DNA of 64,000 nt from Phyllobacterium myrsinacearum (GCF_014138285.1 NZ_JACGXN010000017.1:1-64000), one strand, 5' to 3'. Shown: positions 8,550-17,510, numbered from the stretch's first letter. Notes: generated by a model not told the origin, from the letters alone. Program-made: numbers and translations.

Positions 8550-8952
8550 CCAGACCTCGTAGTGCGCTCCATAACGACTTTTACCAAAGCACTCGCCTAT
8601 GCTCTTCCAAGAAACCAACCGGTCCCTCACCTTCTACCGAGCTCATCGATCGAAACGCAGCCAAGGCGCTTCGTAACGAGGGCTTCAAAATAGACGCAAC
8701 GGATGTGCGCCGTATCCGGGATCTCCTGGAACGTTTTAAGCCGGAGCTCTTATCCGGCAACTAAGCGCTCGCAGCGGTTTTCATGATATGGAAAATGCGT
8801 CCGGCGTGCTTAATCAGGTGTGGGAAGCGGCATAGCGCTCCAACGCTAGCCAGCGTTCTTCTGAGAACCTTTTGATTACGCAAAATCGGGCTCTCGAACG
8901 AAAGTGATCGAGTATTCAGACGCAGATCAATTGATCTGTATAGAGCTACGGT
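8550..8952. other. Decayed intergenic stretch
   Basis: A 40-residue protein-like tail (LIDRNAAKALRNEGFKIDAT then DVRRIRDLLERFKPELLS) ends at 8764 but has no matching start. Beyond it nothing is recognised. Confidence 0.35.
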
Positions 8953-9280
8953 TCAGCCAGCCAAATCCTCAGGCTCAACCTTGAAATGTACTGCCTCACG
9001 ACGATTGAGCTCCCGAAGGACCACCGACAGATTGGTAAGACGCGGATTCCCACGCGGTCCAAACATTCGCATCAAATTCTTAGGATCAATTGCCACAGCT
9101 TTCGCTGAGCTGGTCAAAGCCGACCGTCGCATTGATGTAATCTCTTATTAGTGCTTTCCCAGAATCGGCATCCCCCGCTGCGAACGCCTCCACAGCTTCA
9201 CCGAGAAGAGCTGCTCGAAATGCCGGATCGCGTGCGGCACGCGCTTTCACAGTATCCTTAAAACTTCGAGACAAGACCAT
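8953..9280 (-). pseudogene. HigA-like antitoxin, frameshifted
   Basis: From ATG 9280 the protein reads VLSRSFKDTVKARAARDPAF and on to GKALIRDYINATVGFDQLSE, the opening of the HigA-like antitoxin/regulator family (about 95-105 residues). At about 9088 the frame breaks: the next frame continues IDPKNLMRMFGPRGNPRLTN and RREAVHFKVEPEDLAG, exactly the expected helix-turn-helix and tail, ending at TGA 8953. A single-base change restores the full family length. The toxin frame directly upstream on this strand is also damaged. Confidence 0.7.
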
Positions 9281-9284
9281 GGCT

Positions 9285-9497
9285 TTACTCCTTTGTATTC
9301 TTGCGGCGCTTGTAGTCGGCCCATCGTTGGAGAGCTCGATCAATGTCGGCCTGTTGCCGGCTTTTGATACCACCACCAAGCAAGATTATGAGTCTTGCTC
9401 CGTCGAAGGCGAGGTAAATGCGAATGCCCGGACCCCAATCGATCCGCCACTCCGAGACACCCTCTCCCGGCAGCGACTGCTTATCAAAGGTAGGCGT
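9285..9497 (-). pseudogene. HigB/RelE-type toxin, 5'-truncated
   Basis: The minus strand reads LPGEGVSEWRIDWGPGIRIY, LAFDGARLIILLGGGIKSRQ and ADIDRALQRWADYKRRKNTK before TAA 9285. This is the C-terminal half of a HigB-type RelE toxin, 4 bases upstream of the antitoxin start, as expected. Upstream a stop codon at 9498 and loss of similarity show that the N-terminal half is missing. Toxin loss plus antitoxin frameshift means that the module is dead. Confidence 0.6.
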
Positions 9498-9729
9498 TTA
9501 CCGGGTCCCATGCTTGCTTTCCCACAAGCGCGGGTCATTTGCCAGAAGAACCTGTTGCAATCAAGCCCCGCTGTCCTTCGGGATATTGAGCTTTTTTCCT
9601 TTGGCGTTTAGCCTGGCCGGTACGCCTTGAGACGGAATTCATTCATTCGTATAAGCCGAGTTTCCCGCGCCAGCAGCCGACGTTGTCGGCGCTAAATTAA
9701 CAGCTGACGTTTTCATTTGTTCCCGGCAG

Positions 9730-9879
9730 CTAAGCACGCGCGCCAGTTTGCGGCAGTTTTTTCGAACGGCCGCTCTGTTTGTTCTGTTCTGAGCGGTCGG
9801 TTGCAGCTTGGATACTTCGTTGACGCTTGACCGTGGTGCCGCTTGCCTTTGAGGTCCGGTGCAGATCGCTCTTGCTCAT
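9730..9879 (-). CDS. Possible 49-residue basic protein
   Basis: Short frame beginning MSKSDLHRTSKASGTTVKRQ and ending KKLPQTGARA: highly polar and basic, no membrane segment, probably disordered. Upstream spacing gives only a weak ribosome-binding site. I recognise no family with certainty; it may be a small stress protein or chance. Confidence 0.3.
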   Translation of the reverse strand: MSKSDLHRTSKASGTTVKRQRSIQAATDRSEQNKQSGRSKKLPQTGARA

Positions 9880-10029
9880 GGATTACTCCACGCATTGTTC
9901 ATTGGGTCAAGCAAGGAGAACCGCCGAGCTGCTGAAAAGTTCCTGAGCAAAAAAGTGGAACCGCGCAACCGCCAGTTGCGTTCTGAAACAACCATCGATT
10001 TGAAATTCGCTACGTGAAGGAGATGCCTC

Positions 10030-10380
10030 GTGACAGTTTACAAGTTCGGCCTCGCCGACGCCGCATTCGAACGCTCGCCGGGACAAGATGGTGATGTCTT
10101 CACCGGCAACGTTCTTGACCAACGCCACGGTGGACCCGTCACAATCGGTTTCGGTCGCTACGGAGCAAACCAGGAGCTTGAAGAGGTGATAGAAGTCCAC
10201 GACACCATTGTAGTGCTCGAGGGTCAGATTTCGGTATCAAGCGAAAATGGTACGGTCACAGCCGGCCCGGGCGACGTCATCGCTCTGCAAAGAGGCGATA
10301 AGGTCACGATTCGCTCACATGAGGAGGGCGCTGTGACGGCTTATGTTACCTATCCGCATTGGCAGGAGTCGCAAACCTGA
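10030..10380 (+). CDS. Cupin-domain protein (EutQ-like)
   Basis: 116-residue single-domain cupin. The second half carries the cupin barrel pattern: EVIEVHDTIVVLEGQISV, then GTVTAGPGDVIALQRGDKVTI with the G(X)5-type turn of motif 2 at PGDVIAL. The metal-binding His set of motif 1 is only partly present, so activity is uncertain. This arrangement resembles the ethanolamine-utilisation EutQ-like cupins, but no other eut gene is nearby. GTG start at 10030, supported by a GAAGGAGA ribosome-binding site. Stand-alone gene. Confidence 0.75.
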   Translation: MTVYKFGLADAAFERSPGQDGDVFTGNVLDQRHGGPVTIGFGRYGANQELEEVIEVHDTIVVLEGQISVSSENGTVTAGPGDVIALQRGDKVTIRSHEEGAVTAYVTYPHWQESQT

Positions 10381-10733
10381 TCGCTTGGTATTAATTTCCT
10401 GCTGATCGGTTGACCGAATACCCAATGACTTCTGGATCGATCTGAAGTCGCAGACGCTGATCGAGCAGGATGCCCCGACTCCGACCTGACGCATCATTCA
10501 AACGCGTTGCTTACGGCGACGATGCCTTGTTGCAGTGAAGCAGACGGCAATTGTTGCCTTCCTTTGAATAATACCCAACTCGCAGCTCTCGAGCGCAGGG
10601 TGGTGCCATCCAAAGAATGCAACTCTGCATTACCCATCAAATGCTCACTAGTCCGTAGTCCGCCAGACCTGTTGTCGGGAACCTCACTTATCCCAGCACG
10701 TTTATGACCAGAACTGTGAGGAGAGTGCCTGAA
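10381..10733. other. Intergenic stretch, no gene seen
   Basis: About 350 bases between the cupin and the P19-like gene. No open frame with both a start signal and protein-like composition, no hairpin with a T-run, and no recognisable mobile remnant. The promoter of the downstream gene should lie in its last 100 bases. Confidence 0.45.
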
Positions 10734-11285
10734 ATGAACAAAACAACCCCGTCAGAACGGCCCAGTGATGAAGCTGACGCCAAACAGATTGCCATGGCCA
10801 AAAAGGAAGGTGATGCGTACCACAATTCTCTCCGTTACATGGCAGAAGAAGTCGCAGATGCCGGAGGGCAAAAACGGGCTGGCGATTATATCGTTGCTTA
10901 CGCCCAAGAGCGTGCCGAGGGCATGTACATGCCGGACAAGAGCGGGAGGCTTAAATGGTCAGAGCCAACGGACGAAAACTGCCACCTGGAAATTTCCGTA
11001 AGTGACGCCGGCGATAAGCGTTTCGTTCCTTACCTAACCATAAAAGCAACTCTGTTGCCAGTAACGGGTGCAAAGATCGGCCCGTTCGAAATACCATTTG
11101 TTTGGCACCCTGGTCTCTATCACTACGGTCGCAATATTAAAGTACCCGGCGATGGACGCTATGCGCTACACGTCACTATCGAGCCCCCGACTTTCATGCG
11201 CCACGACAAGATCAACGGCAAGCGCTATGTCGATAAAGTGGAAGTCGAATTTGCAAACATTGAAATCAAAACAGGTCGTGAATAA
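10734..11285 (+). CDS. P19/Tpd-family iron-transport accessory protein
   Basis: 183 residues with the core of the Fe2+ transport protein family (P19 of Campylobacter, Tpd): an Ig-like domain with LEISVSDAGDKRFVPYLTI, FVWHPGLYHYGRNIKVPGDG and YALHVTIEPPTFMRHDKI, holding the His and Met residues used for copper/iron in the family. Known members are periplasmic and work beside an FTR1-type permease. Here there is no visible signal peptide (the N-terminus is polar and charged) and no FTR1 gene nearby. A GAGGAGAG ribosome-binding site supports ATG 10734. Confidence 0.75.
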   Translation: MNKTTPSERPSDEADAKQIAMAKKEGDAYHNSLRYMAEEVADAGGQKRAGDYIVAYAQERAEGMYMPDKSGRLKWSEPTDENCHLEISVSDAGDKRFVPYLTIKATLLPVTGAKIGPFEIPFVWHPGLYHYGRNIKVPGDGRYALHVTIEPPTFMRHDKINGKRYVDKVEVEFANIEIKTGRE

Positions 11286-11402
11286 GTTCCGGTTCGGGTT
11301 CGTTTTACCACACAGGTTTGTCATGAGAACAGATTGGGGAGGAACCTCTCCTTTCACTATCGGTTTATCTTTGACTACCTTTTGCGAAGTTGGAGATAAC
11401 CC

Positions 11403-12284
11403 ATGAACATTATCCTTGGTGGAACCGGGCACATTGGATCCGCAGTTGCAGGAACTCTGTTAGAGCGCGGGAAGCCCGTTACGATTGTGGCGCGCAGCCC
11501 TGCCAAAGCAGAACACTTGCGAAACAAGGGCGCACGAATAGCTGTCGCGGACGTCCATGATGTGGATGCTTTGCGGCATGTCTTTCGCCAAGGCAAACGG
11601 CTCTTCCTCCTCAACCCTCCGGCTAATCCATCGACGGATACCGATATTGAGGAGAGAAATACAATTTCAGCCATTCTGGCTGCGCTCGACGATTCTGGCC
11701 TTGAAAAGATAGTGGCTCAATCAGCCTATGGCGTGCAGGCCGGCGAACAAATTGGTGATTTGGATACGCTATTTGATCTCGAACAGGGGTTGGAGACCAA
11801 ACAAATCCCGGTCAGCATCATTCGCGCGGCTTATTACATGAGCAATTGGGACGCTTCCTTAAAAACAGCGCGCAAAGGAGGGGTGATCCGCACTCTGTTT
11901 CCCGCAGATTTTAAAATACCGATGGTCGCACACAATGACATTGGCCAGATCGCGGCTGATCTTCTAACTCAGACCGGTGAGCACCAGAGGCTTCATTATG
12001 TGGAGGGCCCCCAACGCTACACGCCGGCAGACGTTGCGGCTGCATTCGCGGCAACACTTGGAAAGCCAGTCAATGTTGTGACCATCCCACGGGATAAATG
12101 GACAGAGTATTTCGAGGCCTTGGGGTTCTCCAAGGCGGCCGCCAAATCCTATAGCGGCATGACAGCATTGACTGTGAATGCAACGTTCCCGGATTTGGAC
12201 AAGGTGAAACGGGGATCGACATCCTTGCAAGACTATGTGCTTGGGCTGATCGCACAGGATCGGCAGGTATCATTAAGATCATAG
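11403..12284 (+). CDS. NmrA-family NAD(P)-binding protein
   Basis: 293-residue atypical short-chain dehydrogenase. The N-terminal Rossmann motif ILGGTGHIGSAVAGTLLERG fits the GGTGxxG pattern for NAD(P), followed by TIVARSPAKAEHL. The usual catalytic YxxxK is not obvious, so it may act as a redox sensor or quinone reductase like NmrA/QOR2 proteins. The C-terminal part (YTPADVAAAFAATLGKPVNV) is typical of the family. Stand-alone gene. A second NmrA protein lies at 20.6 kb beside an HxlR regulator. Confidence 0.85.
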   Translation: MNIILGGTGHIGSAVAGTLLERGKPVTIVARSPAKAEHLRNKGARIAVADVHDVDALRHVFRQGKRLFLLNPPANPSTDTDIEERNTISAILAALDDSGLEKIVAQSAYGVQAGEQIGDLDTLFDLEQGLETKQIPVSIIRAAYYMSNWDASLKTARKGGVIRTLFPADFKIPMVAHNDIGQIAADLLTQTGEHQRLHYVEGPQRYTPADVAAAFAATLGKPVNVVTIPRDKWTEYFEALGFSKAAAKSYSGMTALTVNATFPDLDKVKRGSTSLQDYVLGLIAQDRQVSLRS

Positions 12285-12439
12285 ATGTGCATAACCGCGT
12301 TCCTCCCGATAAATAAGTATCGCCGACGACCTTGTATCGATCGCGCAATTGCAATCTCATTACTCTGCAGTGGAGCGGTCTATTACGCCGTGTGCACTGA
12401 CTTGGCAATGACACGGTTCAGACTAGAGACGGCATGACC

Positions 12440-12989
12440 TGATCCGTGTCGGCGACGGCAATGATGCGCTCTGGGGGGAGTGGTCGTGACGTGCTGTTCG
12501 GTGAAGGCGGCGATGACATGGTTTATGGCGAAGCTGGCGATGATACTCTGGGAGCCAACAAGGCAACGATCAGCTGTTTGGTGGCGAAGGTGCGGATGTT
12601 TTAGTCAACAGTTCCGGAAACGCTACAATGACCGGTGGAGCAGTGCCGATACATTTTGGTTTTATATATTCAACGCCCAACCCCTTCAAGGCATCAATCA
12701 AATTAATGACTTTGACACCCAAAGCGGAGATGTAATCCATCTTCAAGATCTTTCCATCGGTGGACATGCTGGCATCCACGATTTTGCAAATTTCCTTACT
12801 GTCGCGCAGGACACTCCAGCCGGTGTCTATTTCACCATGGACAACGGTGTCAGTGGCTTCGTCATCGCCAATGTTTCCCTTCCGGATTTTTCTTCCAACG
12901 ATGTTCAGTTCTCATCCGAGAGCCAAAACCATGAACTGATATGTAACGCGACCTGCGGAAACCTCTTGCTACCTATGCATTCAAACTAA
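12440..12989 (+). pseudogene. RTX calcium-binding protein remnant
   Basis: Glycine/aspartate nonapeptide repeats appear in successive frames: GDGNDALWG, then GRDVLFGEGGDDMVYGEAGD, then NDQLFGGEGADVLVNSSGNA, then a non-repeat tail DTFWFYIFNAQPLQGINQIN and DFDTQSGDVIHLQDL. The shift from frame to frame shows at least three indels. Such repeats bind Ca and occur in type I-secreted proteins. Only the C-terminal end survives; no secretion genes are adjacent. Confidence 0.65.
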
Positions 12990-13061
12990 TGGCGTCTCCA
13001 TTCATGGGATCGAACGCTGTAAGATTCACAGATCGTGAATTGTCTGAAATTCCGGGAGGAT

Positions 13062-13678
13062 ATGGACGTGGGTGAACAGTTTAATGTTGCAGTTGTCGTG
13101 GGTAGCGTGCGCAAAGATTCTATCAGCCGAAAAATTGCGAAGTCATTGATCGAACTGCAACCGGCATCACTTGATTGCTCGATTGTCGAGATCGGGGACC
13201 TTCCGCTTTATAATGAAGACCCGATGCCAGGCCGCCGGCCAGCTGGAAACGCTTTCGCTCGCAGTTACAGGCCAGCGATGCCGTTCTTTTTGTAACACCG
13301 GAGTACAACCGTTCTATTCCGGGCGGCCTTAAGAATGCGATGGATATAGCATCACGCCCGGAAGGACAGAGCGTGCTGAAGGGCCTGTCTGCAGGGATTG
13401 TCAGTGTCACGCCTTATAAGCTTGGCGCGTTTGGAGCCAATCACGCGCTTCGCCAGACACTTGTGTTTCTCGACATGCCCATCCTGCAACAACCGGAAGC
13501 CTATATCGGCGGTGCAGCAGATTTGCTCGACAACAAGGGTTCCTTGAAGAACAAAGAGAGCCAGAAGATATTTGCGGGTTTCATGCAGGCTTTCGCTCGT
13601 TGGATTGCACTGACAAGTTCGACGGCTGCCACCCGTTCCTTCGAAGAGTTTATGAAACGCCGATCTGAAATAGCCTAG
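13062..13678 (+). pseudogene. NADPH-dependent FMN reductase, frameshifted
   Basis: The first part reads VAVVVGSVRKDSISRKIAKS, the flavodoxin-like FMN-phosphate loop of the FMN_red family, up to DLPLYNEDP. At about 13232 the frame breaks and the next frame gives RSQLQASDAVLFVTPEYNRS and IPGGLKNAMDIASRPEGQSV, the conserved TPEYN(R/H)SIPG(G/V)LKNA block, to the TAG at 13676. One base restores about 190 residues. A GGGAGG ribosome-binding site sits just before the start (ATG 13062 or GTG 13068). The same frame continues past the TAG into the following SnoaL-type sequence. Confidence 0.75.
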
Positions 13679-13684
13679 GCCTAT

Positions 13685-14029
13685 GTGAATGGCAACAGCG
13701 CCCCGCTGGATGCAATCGCGTCAAAGGAAAATCCTGTCACATTCTTTTCGCCCGCCGGTGATTTTCAGGAAGGTGCTGACATCGTCTCCAAACGGTATCG
13801 GCACGACGCGAAAACCTTTGCCGCAGGCAGCAAAAGTAGGCTCGTCATCCATCAGATGGCGGCGCGGGGTGACATCGCCTGGTGGACCGGCCTTCAGATA
13901 GCAGACGTCAAAATGAAGGGTAAGGACAAGGCCGTTTCCATGACCCTGCGCATCACCGAAACCTTCCGGTTCGAAGATGGGTGGAAGCTCGTTCATCGGC
14001 ATGCGGACATGGCGAAAGAAGGGAAGTGA
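13685..14029 (+). CDS. SnoaL/DUF4440-like protein, possibly truncated
   Basis: 114 residues from GTG 13685, matching NTF2-like SnoaL/DUF4440 proteins: VNGNSAPLDAIASKENPVTF, then GDIAWWTGLQIADVKMKGKD and FRFEDGWKLVHRHADMAKEG. It lacks the first helix of the family. That helix appears to be encoded before the TAG at 13676 (EEFMKRRSEIA, stop, AYVNGN), in the same frame as the flavin reductase tail. So this may be the 3' part of a gene broken by the stop, or of a reductase-SnoaL fusion. No ribosome-binding site precedes the GTG. Likely non-functional or weakly expressed. Confidence 0.5.
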   Translation: MNGNSAPLDAIASKENPVTFFSPAGDFQEGADIVSKRYRHDAKTFAAGSKSRLVIHQMAARGDIAWWTGLQIADVKMKGKDKAVSMTLRITETFRFEDGWKLVHRHADMAKEGK

Positions 14030-14559
14030 ACTTCAAATACATCAAGACGGGCGGAATCATAGTCGACAAGGAAAGCCCGTAGGCTTGTTTGTAAAAATCA
14101 CAGTACGCGATTTATGGAACTACGCATTTTCTCGCGCCTGATGATCTTCATGATTATGGGACGGGTCAGAATCGGACTGTGCATCCTCAGCCTGATTTCG
14201 TTGCTTTGTGGCCAGTTTTCTCATCGACCACGATACAGAAATAAACCGGTTCGAGCTTTCGCGTATGATCCCGAATGACAGTATCAACGTAAGCCGGTTG
14301 TTTGCGCTCTGCGAAACCTAGTTATGCCAATCAAGGCTTCAAAATGTTGTCAGAAATTATGAATTCGGGCTTTCGGAGACTCAGCAACTATCAAAAGTCA
14401 CTTTCAGACCGGGTGGGTCCGCATTTGTTCTCCGCTAGCGTGTCTGGGGGAACAAATCTTGTTCTTGCCCCTATTTGGCGTTGCCAGGCAGCGCAGGATG
14501 GCTGATTGCAGCCATCGGGTTCGTCTGACCGGGCGGACGATACGCAGTTGTTTCGTGCT
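14030..14559. other. Intergenic stretch, no gene seen
   Basis: About 530 bases. Several short frames on both strands are shadows without start signals. No IS remnant was recognised. It separates the broken reductase/SnoaL pair from the convergent cyclophilin-like gene. Confidence 0.45.
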
Positions 14560-14970
14560 TCAATCAGAACGTTCAATTCTTACCGTGACTGAGCCGGGAC
14601 GATCAAATATCGACAGACCGCCGGTCGCTTTTCCGAGCACAATGATACCGGGTGAAGGGACACGACCATTCCGATAATAGATCACGAAATGATCCGAATT
14701 CCACAGCCCAAGCGTGCCAACCGAGAAGTCGCGCTGCCGTAACTGTTCCGGCAGCTCGGCCGGTAGATTGCCGGTCTTTTCCTGACGAAGATGATCGCTC
14801 ATCTTAATGGTAAGTGGCAACATCTGAGCCAAGGCCTTTGCGGCCTCGTTATCAGCAAGATCGGCTGTGACCTCACCCCAGTCTGACGAAATGCGAATGC
14901 GCTCCTGAGCCATGGCGGTTCCATCTATTGCCATTGTGAGAGCAGCCGCGCTTATCATTAACTTCAGCAT
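14560..14970 (-). CDS. Exported cyclophilin-like fold protein
   Basis: 136 residues: signal peptide (LMISAAALTMAIDGTAMA, cleaved about residue 21), then a domain of the cyclophilin-like family: RIRISSDWGEVTADLADNEA, AKALAQMLPLTIKMSD, and the end FVIYYRNGRVPSPGIIVLG. These small beta-barrels are not known to be prolyl isomerases; their role is unclear. A 12-bp perfect hairpin separates it from the Tat-exported hydrolase upstream on the same strand, so the two are probably partly uncoupled, although such genes often travel together with oxidoreductases and LysR regulators. Confidence 0.8.
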   Translation of the reverse strand: MLKLMISAAALTMAIDGTAMAQERIRISSDWGEVTADLADNEAAKALAQMLPLTIKMSDHLRQEKTGNLPAELPEQLRQRDFSVGTLGLWNSDHFVIYYRNGRVPSPGIIVLGKATGGLSIFDRPGSVTVRIERSD

Positions 14971-14997
14971 GCGGCCATCTCTATCCCTAACCCGTTC

Positions 14998-15031
14998 AGA
15001 GAGAGCCTGACCAAAAAGGCAGGCTCTCTCT
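14998..15031 (-). terminator. Strong hairpin after the Tat-hydrolase gene
   Basis: Perfect 12-bp stem AGAGAGAGCCTG / CAGGCTCTCTCT with a 10-base loop, 7 bases after the stop at 15038 when read on the minus strand. No T-run follows the stem, so intrinsic termination is uncertain. It could stabilise the 3' end or act as a partial terminator. Confidence 0.5.
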
Positions 15032-15037
15032 CGCTAC

Positions 15038-16129
15038 TTACGCGGCGAGATGCTGATTGAAGAAGCTCGTCAGCTTGTCGAACGGGATCACGTCCACCTG
15101 GTCGTAAAGATCGGTGTGGGTGGCACCCGGAATGATCACAAGTTCCTTGGGCTCGGCTGCGGCGGCGAAAGCTGTTTCGCCAAAGTAGCGCGAATGAGCC
15201 TTCTCACCATGAATAATGAGAACCGGGTTCGGCGAAATCTCGGCGATGTAAGTGAGGATCGGCATGTTCATGAAGGAGAGTGGAGTCGTAAGGCTCCACG
15301 ATCCGTTCGAGTTTATAGCTCGCGGGTGGAAACCGCGGGGCGTCTTATAGTAGTCAGCGTATTCCACGATAAACTGCGCTTCACCACCTTTAAGCTCGAG
15401 TGAGACCGGTCCATAAGCGGGAGTGCCTTTTTCTGCGTCCTGCCAGCGCTGCCGGCTCAGCTGCTCCAGCGTCTCTGCGCGCTGCTGCGGGGTCACGCTG
15501 TCGTTGTAGCCCTTCGACATCACGCGGGTCATGTCATACATGGTGCTGGCCACGACGGCTTTGATCCGCTTGTCCGAAGCAGCGGCATTCAGCGCCATGC
15601 CGCCCCAGCCGCAAATGCCGATAACCCCGATCCGTTCGCGGTCGACTTCGGGCCGCAGACCAATGAAGTCCACCGCTGCGCTGAAATCTTCGGTATTGAT
15701 GTCAGGCGACGCGACGTTGCGGGGCTCTCCGCCGCTTTCGCCGGTATAGGACGGATCGAAAGCCAGGGTGACGAAGCCGCGCTCGGCCATAGTCTGCGCA
15801 TAGAGGCCCGAGGACTGCTCTTTCACGGCGCCGAAGGGGCCGCTGACGACAATCGCCGCCTGCTTAACGCTGGTATTTTTCGGCTGGTACAGATCAGCCG
15901 ATAGGGTAATGCCGTAGCGATTCTCGAACGTGACCTTTTCGTGATTGACCTTCTGGCTGCGCGGGAAGACCTTATCCCATTCGTTTGACATAGTCTGAGC
16001 CTTTGCGTTGGGTGTGTTGAACATCGAAGCTGCACCGAATGCGGCGACGCCTGCTCCGGTCAGCTTCAGAAGCTCGCGTCGGTGAACGACATGTGTTGAC
16101 GAGTTCGTGTCAGGGGTTTTCAGAGGCAT
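15038..16129 (-). CDS. Tat-exported alpha/beta hydrolase (YcjY/DLH-like)
   Basis: 363 residues. A twin-arginine signal (HRRELLKLTGAGVAAFGAAS, RR at 17-18, then cleavage after NAKA) predicts folded export to the periplasm. The hydrolase domain has the nucleophile elbow GVIGICGWGGMAL with Cys173 where most family members have Ser, as in dienelactone hydrolases, an acid in LIIHGEKAHSRYF and a His in IPGATHTDLYD. The start at ATG 16129 has an AGGAGAT ribosome-binding site. An MFS exporter gene follows upstream on the same strand. The substrate is unknown; aldehyde, lactone or thioester hydrolysis are possible. Confidence 0.85.
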   Translation of the reverse strand: MPLKTPDTNSSTHVVHRRELLKLTGAGVAAFGAASMFNTPNAKAQTMSNEWDKVFPRSQKVNHEKVTFENRYGITLSADLYQPKNTSVKQAAIVVSGPFGAVKEQSSGLYAQTMAERGFVTLAFDPSYTGESGGEPRNVASPDINTEDFSAAVDFIGLRPEVDRERIGVIGICGWGGMALNAAASDKRIKAVVASTMYDMTRVMSKGYNDSVTPQQRAETLEQLSRQRWQDAEKGTPAYGPVSLELKGGEAQFIVEYADYYKTPRGFHPRAINSNGSWSLTTPLSFMNMPILTYIAEISPNPVLIIHGEKAHSRYFGETAFAAAAEPKELVIIPGATHTDLYDQVDVIPFDKLTSFFNQHLAA

Positions 16130-16189
16130 TGCGATCTCCTGGTTGGCTTTCATTGGGATGGAGCAGCTTGGTTGAATTATCTATCGATG

Positions 16190-17380
16190 TTAGCGATCGG
16201 ACTTGAGCAACCGCTGCCCACTGCCGATCAGGCCGATTGCGAGGGCGGCGAGAACCACACTGCCGATGAAGGTCGCGACGATTGTCAGACCGTCCAGAAG
16301 CAGCCCGCCGATGACCGCGCCCAGCAGTATCGAGGCCTGGATCGCTGCAACCATCAGGCTACCGGCGGCCTCGGGCGCATCGGCCGCGTTCTGCGACATC
16401 CACGTCATCCAGATCACAGACATCGCGGTGTTCGTCGCGCCCCAGAGAGCAAGGATGAGTCCGGCTGCGGCCACCGAGCCACCGAAAAGCAGGAGCCCTA
16501 GCGTACAGCCCCCCATCAGCAGCGCCGGCAGCCGCAGGAGCGGTGCGACATTGCCGCTCACGAAACGGCCCGCCGCCCAGGTGCCGGCGAACCCGGCGCA
16601 GCCAAGGACGAGCAGCAGGATCGAGAGCGTTGCCACGTCGACGCCCGTCACCTGCTCCATGAACGGGCGTAGATAGGTGAACATGGTAAAGGCCGAGCCC
16701 CAGGACAGCATCGCCGCAATGAGGCCGCGCAGAAAGTAAGGGCGCGTCAACAGACTGAACATAGTCCGGAAGTTCTGGCGCTGGCTTGCGGGCAGTGACG
16801 GCAGCGCTATCATATGCCAGACGAGATTGCCGGCGACGATCGGTGTCAGCGCCCAAAACACCGCGCGCCAGCCAAATATGTCGCCCAGATAGCTGCCAAT
16901 CGGCGCGGCGAACGCCGCCGCGATGGCCTGGCCGCCATACATCAGGGCGAGTGCACGCGGCACGTCTCTTCCGGGAACGAGCCGCATGATCACGGCGGTG
17001 GCCAATGCCCAGAAACCACCGATGCAGATTCCAAGCAGCGCGCGGCCGATCATAAGCACCGCGAAATTCGGTGCTGCCGCCACCACAACCAATGAAAGCA
17101 ACATCAGAGCGGTCATCGCGACGAGGACCATTTTCCGATTTAGCGTCCCAGCGGCAGTGGTGATGATCATGCTGGCCGCCACCGCGAAAAGGCCGCTGAT
17201 CGAAATCGCCTGTCCGGTCTGCCCGGTCGTTGCGTGGAGGCCTTCCGCCATCGGTGTGAGCAGGCTCACCGGCATAAACTCTGAAGCGATCAGCATCGCC
17301 ACGCAGAGCGCCATGGAAAGCACAGCCCCCCAGGCGGCGACCGGTCCAATGCGTGTATTGGATGTGGTCGCAATATCCAT
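16190..17380 (-). CDS. MFS efflux transporter (AraJ/YdhP-like)
   Basis: 396-residue twelve-helix major facilitator. Typical features are the opening SEFMPVSLLTPMAEGLHATT, conserved in the DHA1 drug/sugar efflux group, and GRALLGICIGGFWALATAVI in helix 4-5 (motif C-like). It is divergent from a LysR gene with a 130-base shared control region and lies upstream of the Tat hydrolase on the same strand (60-base gap). The LysR protein probably controls both. Substrate unknown; arabinose/IPTG-type sugars or aromatic compounds are exported by relatives. Confidence 0.88.
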   Translation of the reverse strand: MDIATTSNTRIGPVAAWGAVLSMALCVAMLIASEFMPVSLLTPMAEGLHATTGQTGQAISISGLFAVAASMIITTAAGTLNRKMVLVAMTALMLLSLVVVAAAPNFAVLMIGRALLGICIGGFWALATAVIMRLVPGRDVPRALALMYGGQAIAAAFAAPIGSYLGDIFGWRAVFWALTPIVAGNLVWHMIALPSLPASQRQNFRTMFSLLTRPYFLRGLIAAMLSWGSAFTMFTYLRPFMEQVTGVDVATLSILLLVLGCAGFAGTWAAGRFVSGNVAPLLRLPALLMGGCTLGLLLFGGSVAAAGLILALWGATNTAMSVIWMTWMSQNAADAPEAAGSLMVAAIQASILLGAVIGGLLLDGLTIVATFIGSVVLAALAIGLIGSGQRLLKSDR

Positions 17381-17510
17381 TCATTTGACTCCTTCGTGAA
17401 TTTACAGGGTCAACTTAATGCTTGAGCTATCATTCGATTAGCCATAAAAATCCGCATGAACTTATCGACTCAAGCGAATAATCGAGAGCGCATGGGAGAG
17501 AAAGGCCTTT

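Noticed and set aside
8366-8764. 132-residue open frame as a gene
   Set aside because: Its first part is the Fic-like remnant and its middle is out of frame with the hydrolase remnant; the frame is a patchwork.
16359-17384. 341-residue frame inside the MFS gene region
   Set aside because: His/Arg/Asp-rich shadow in another frame of the transporter.
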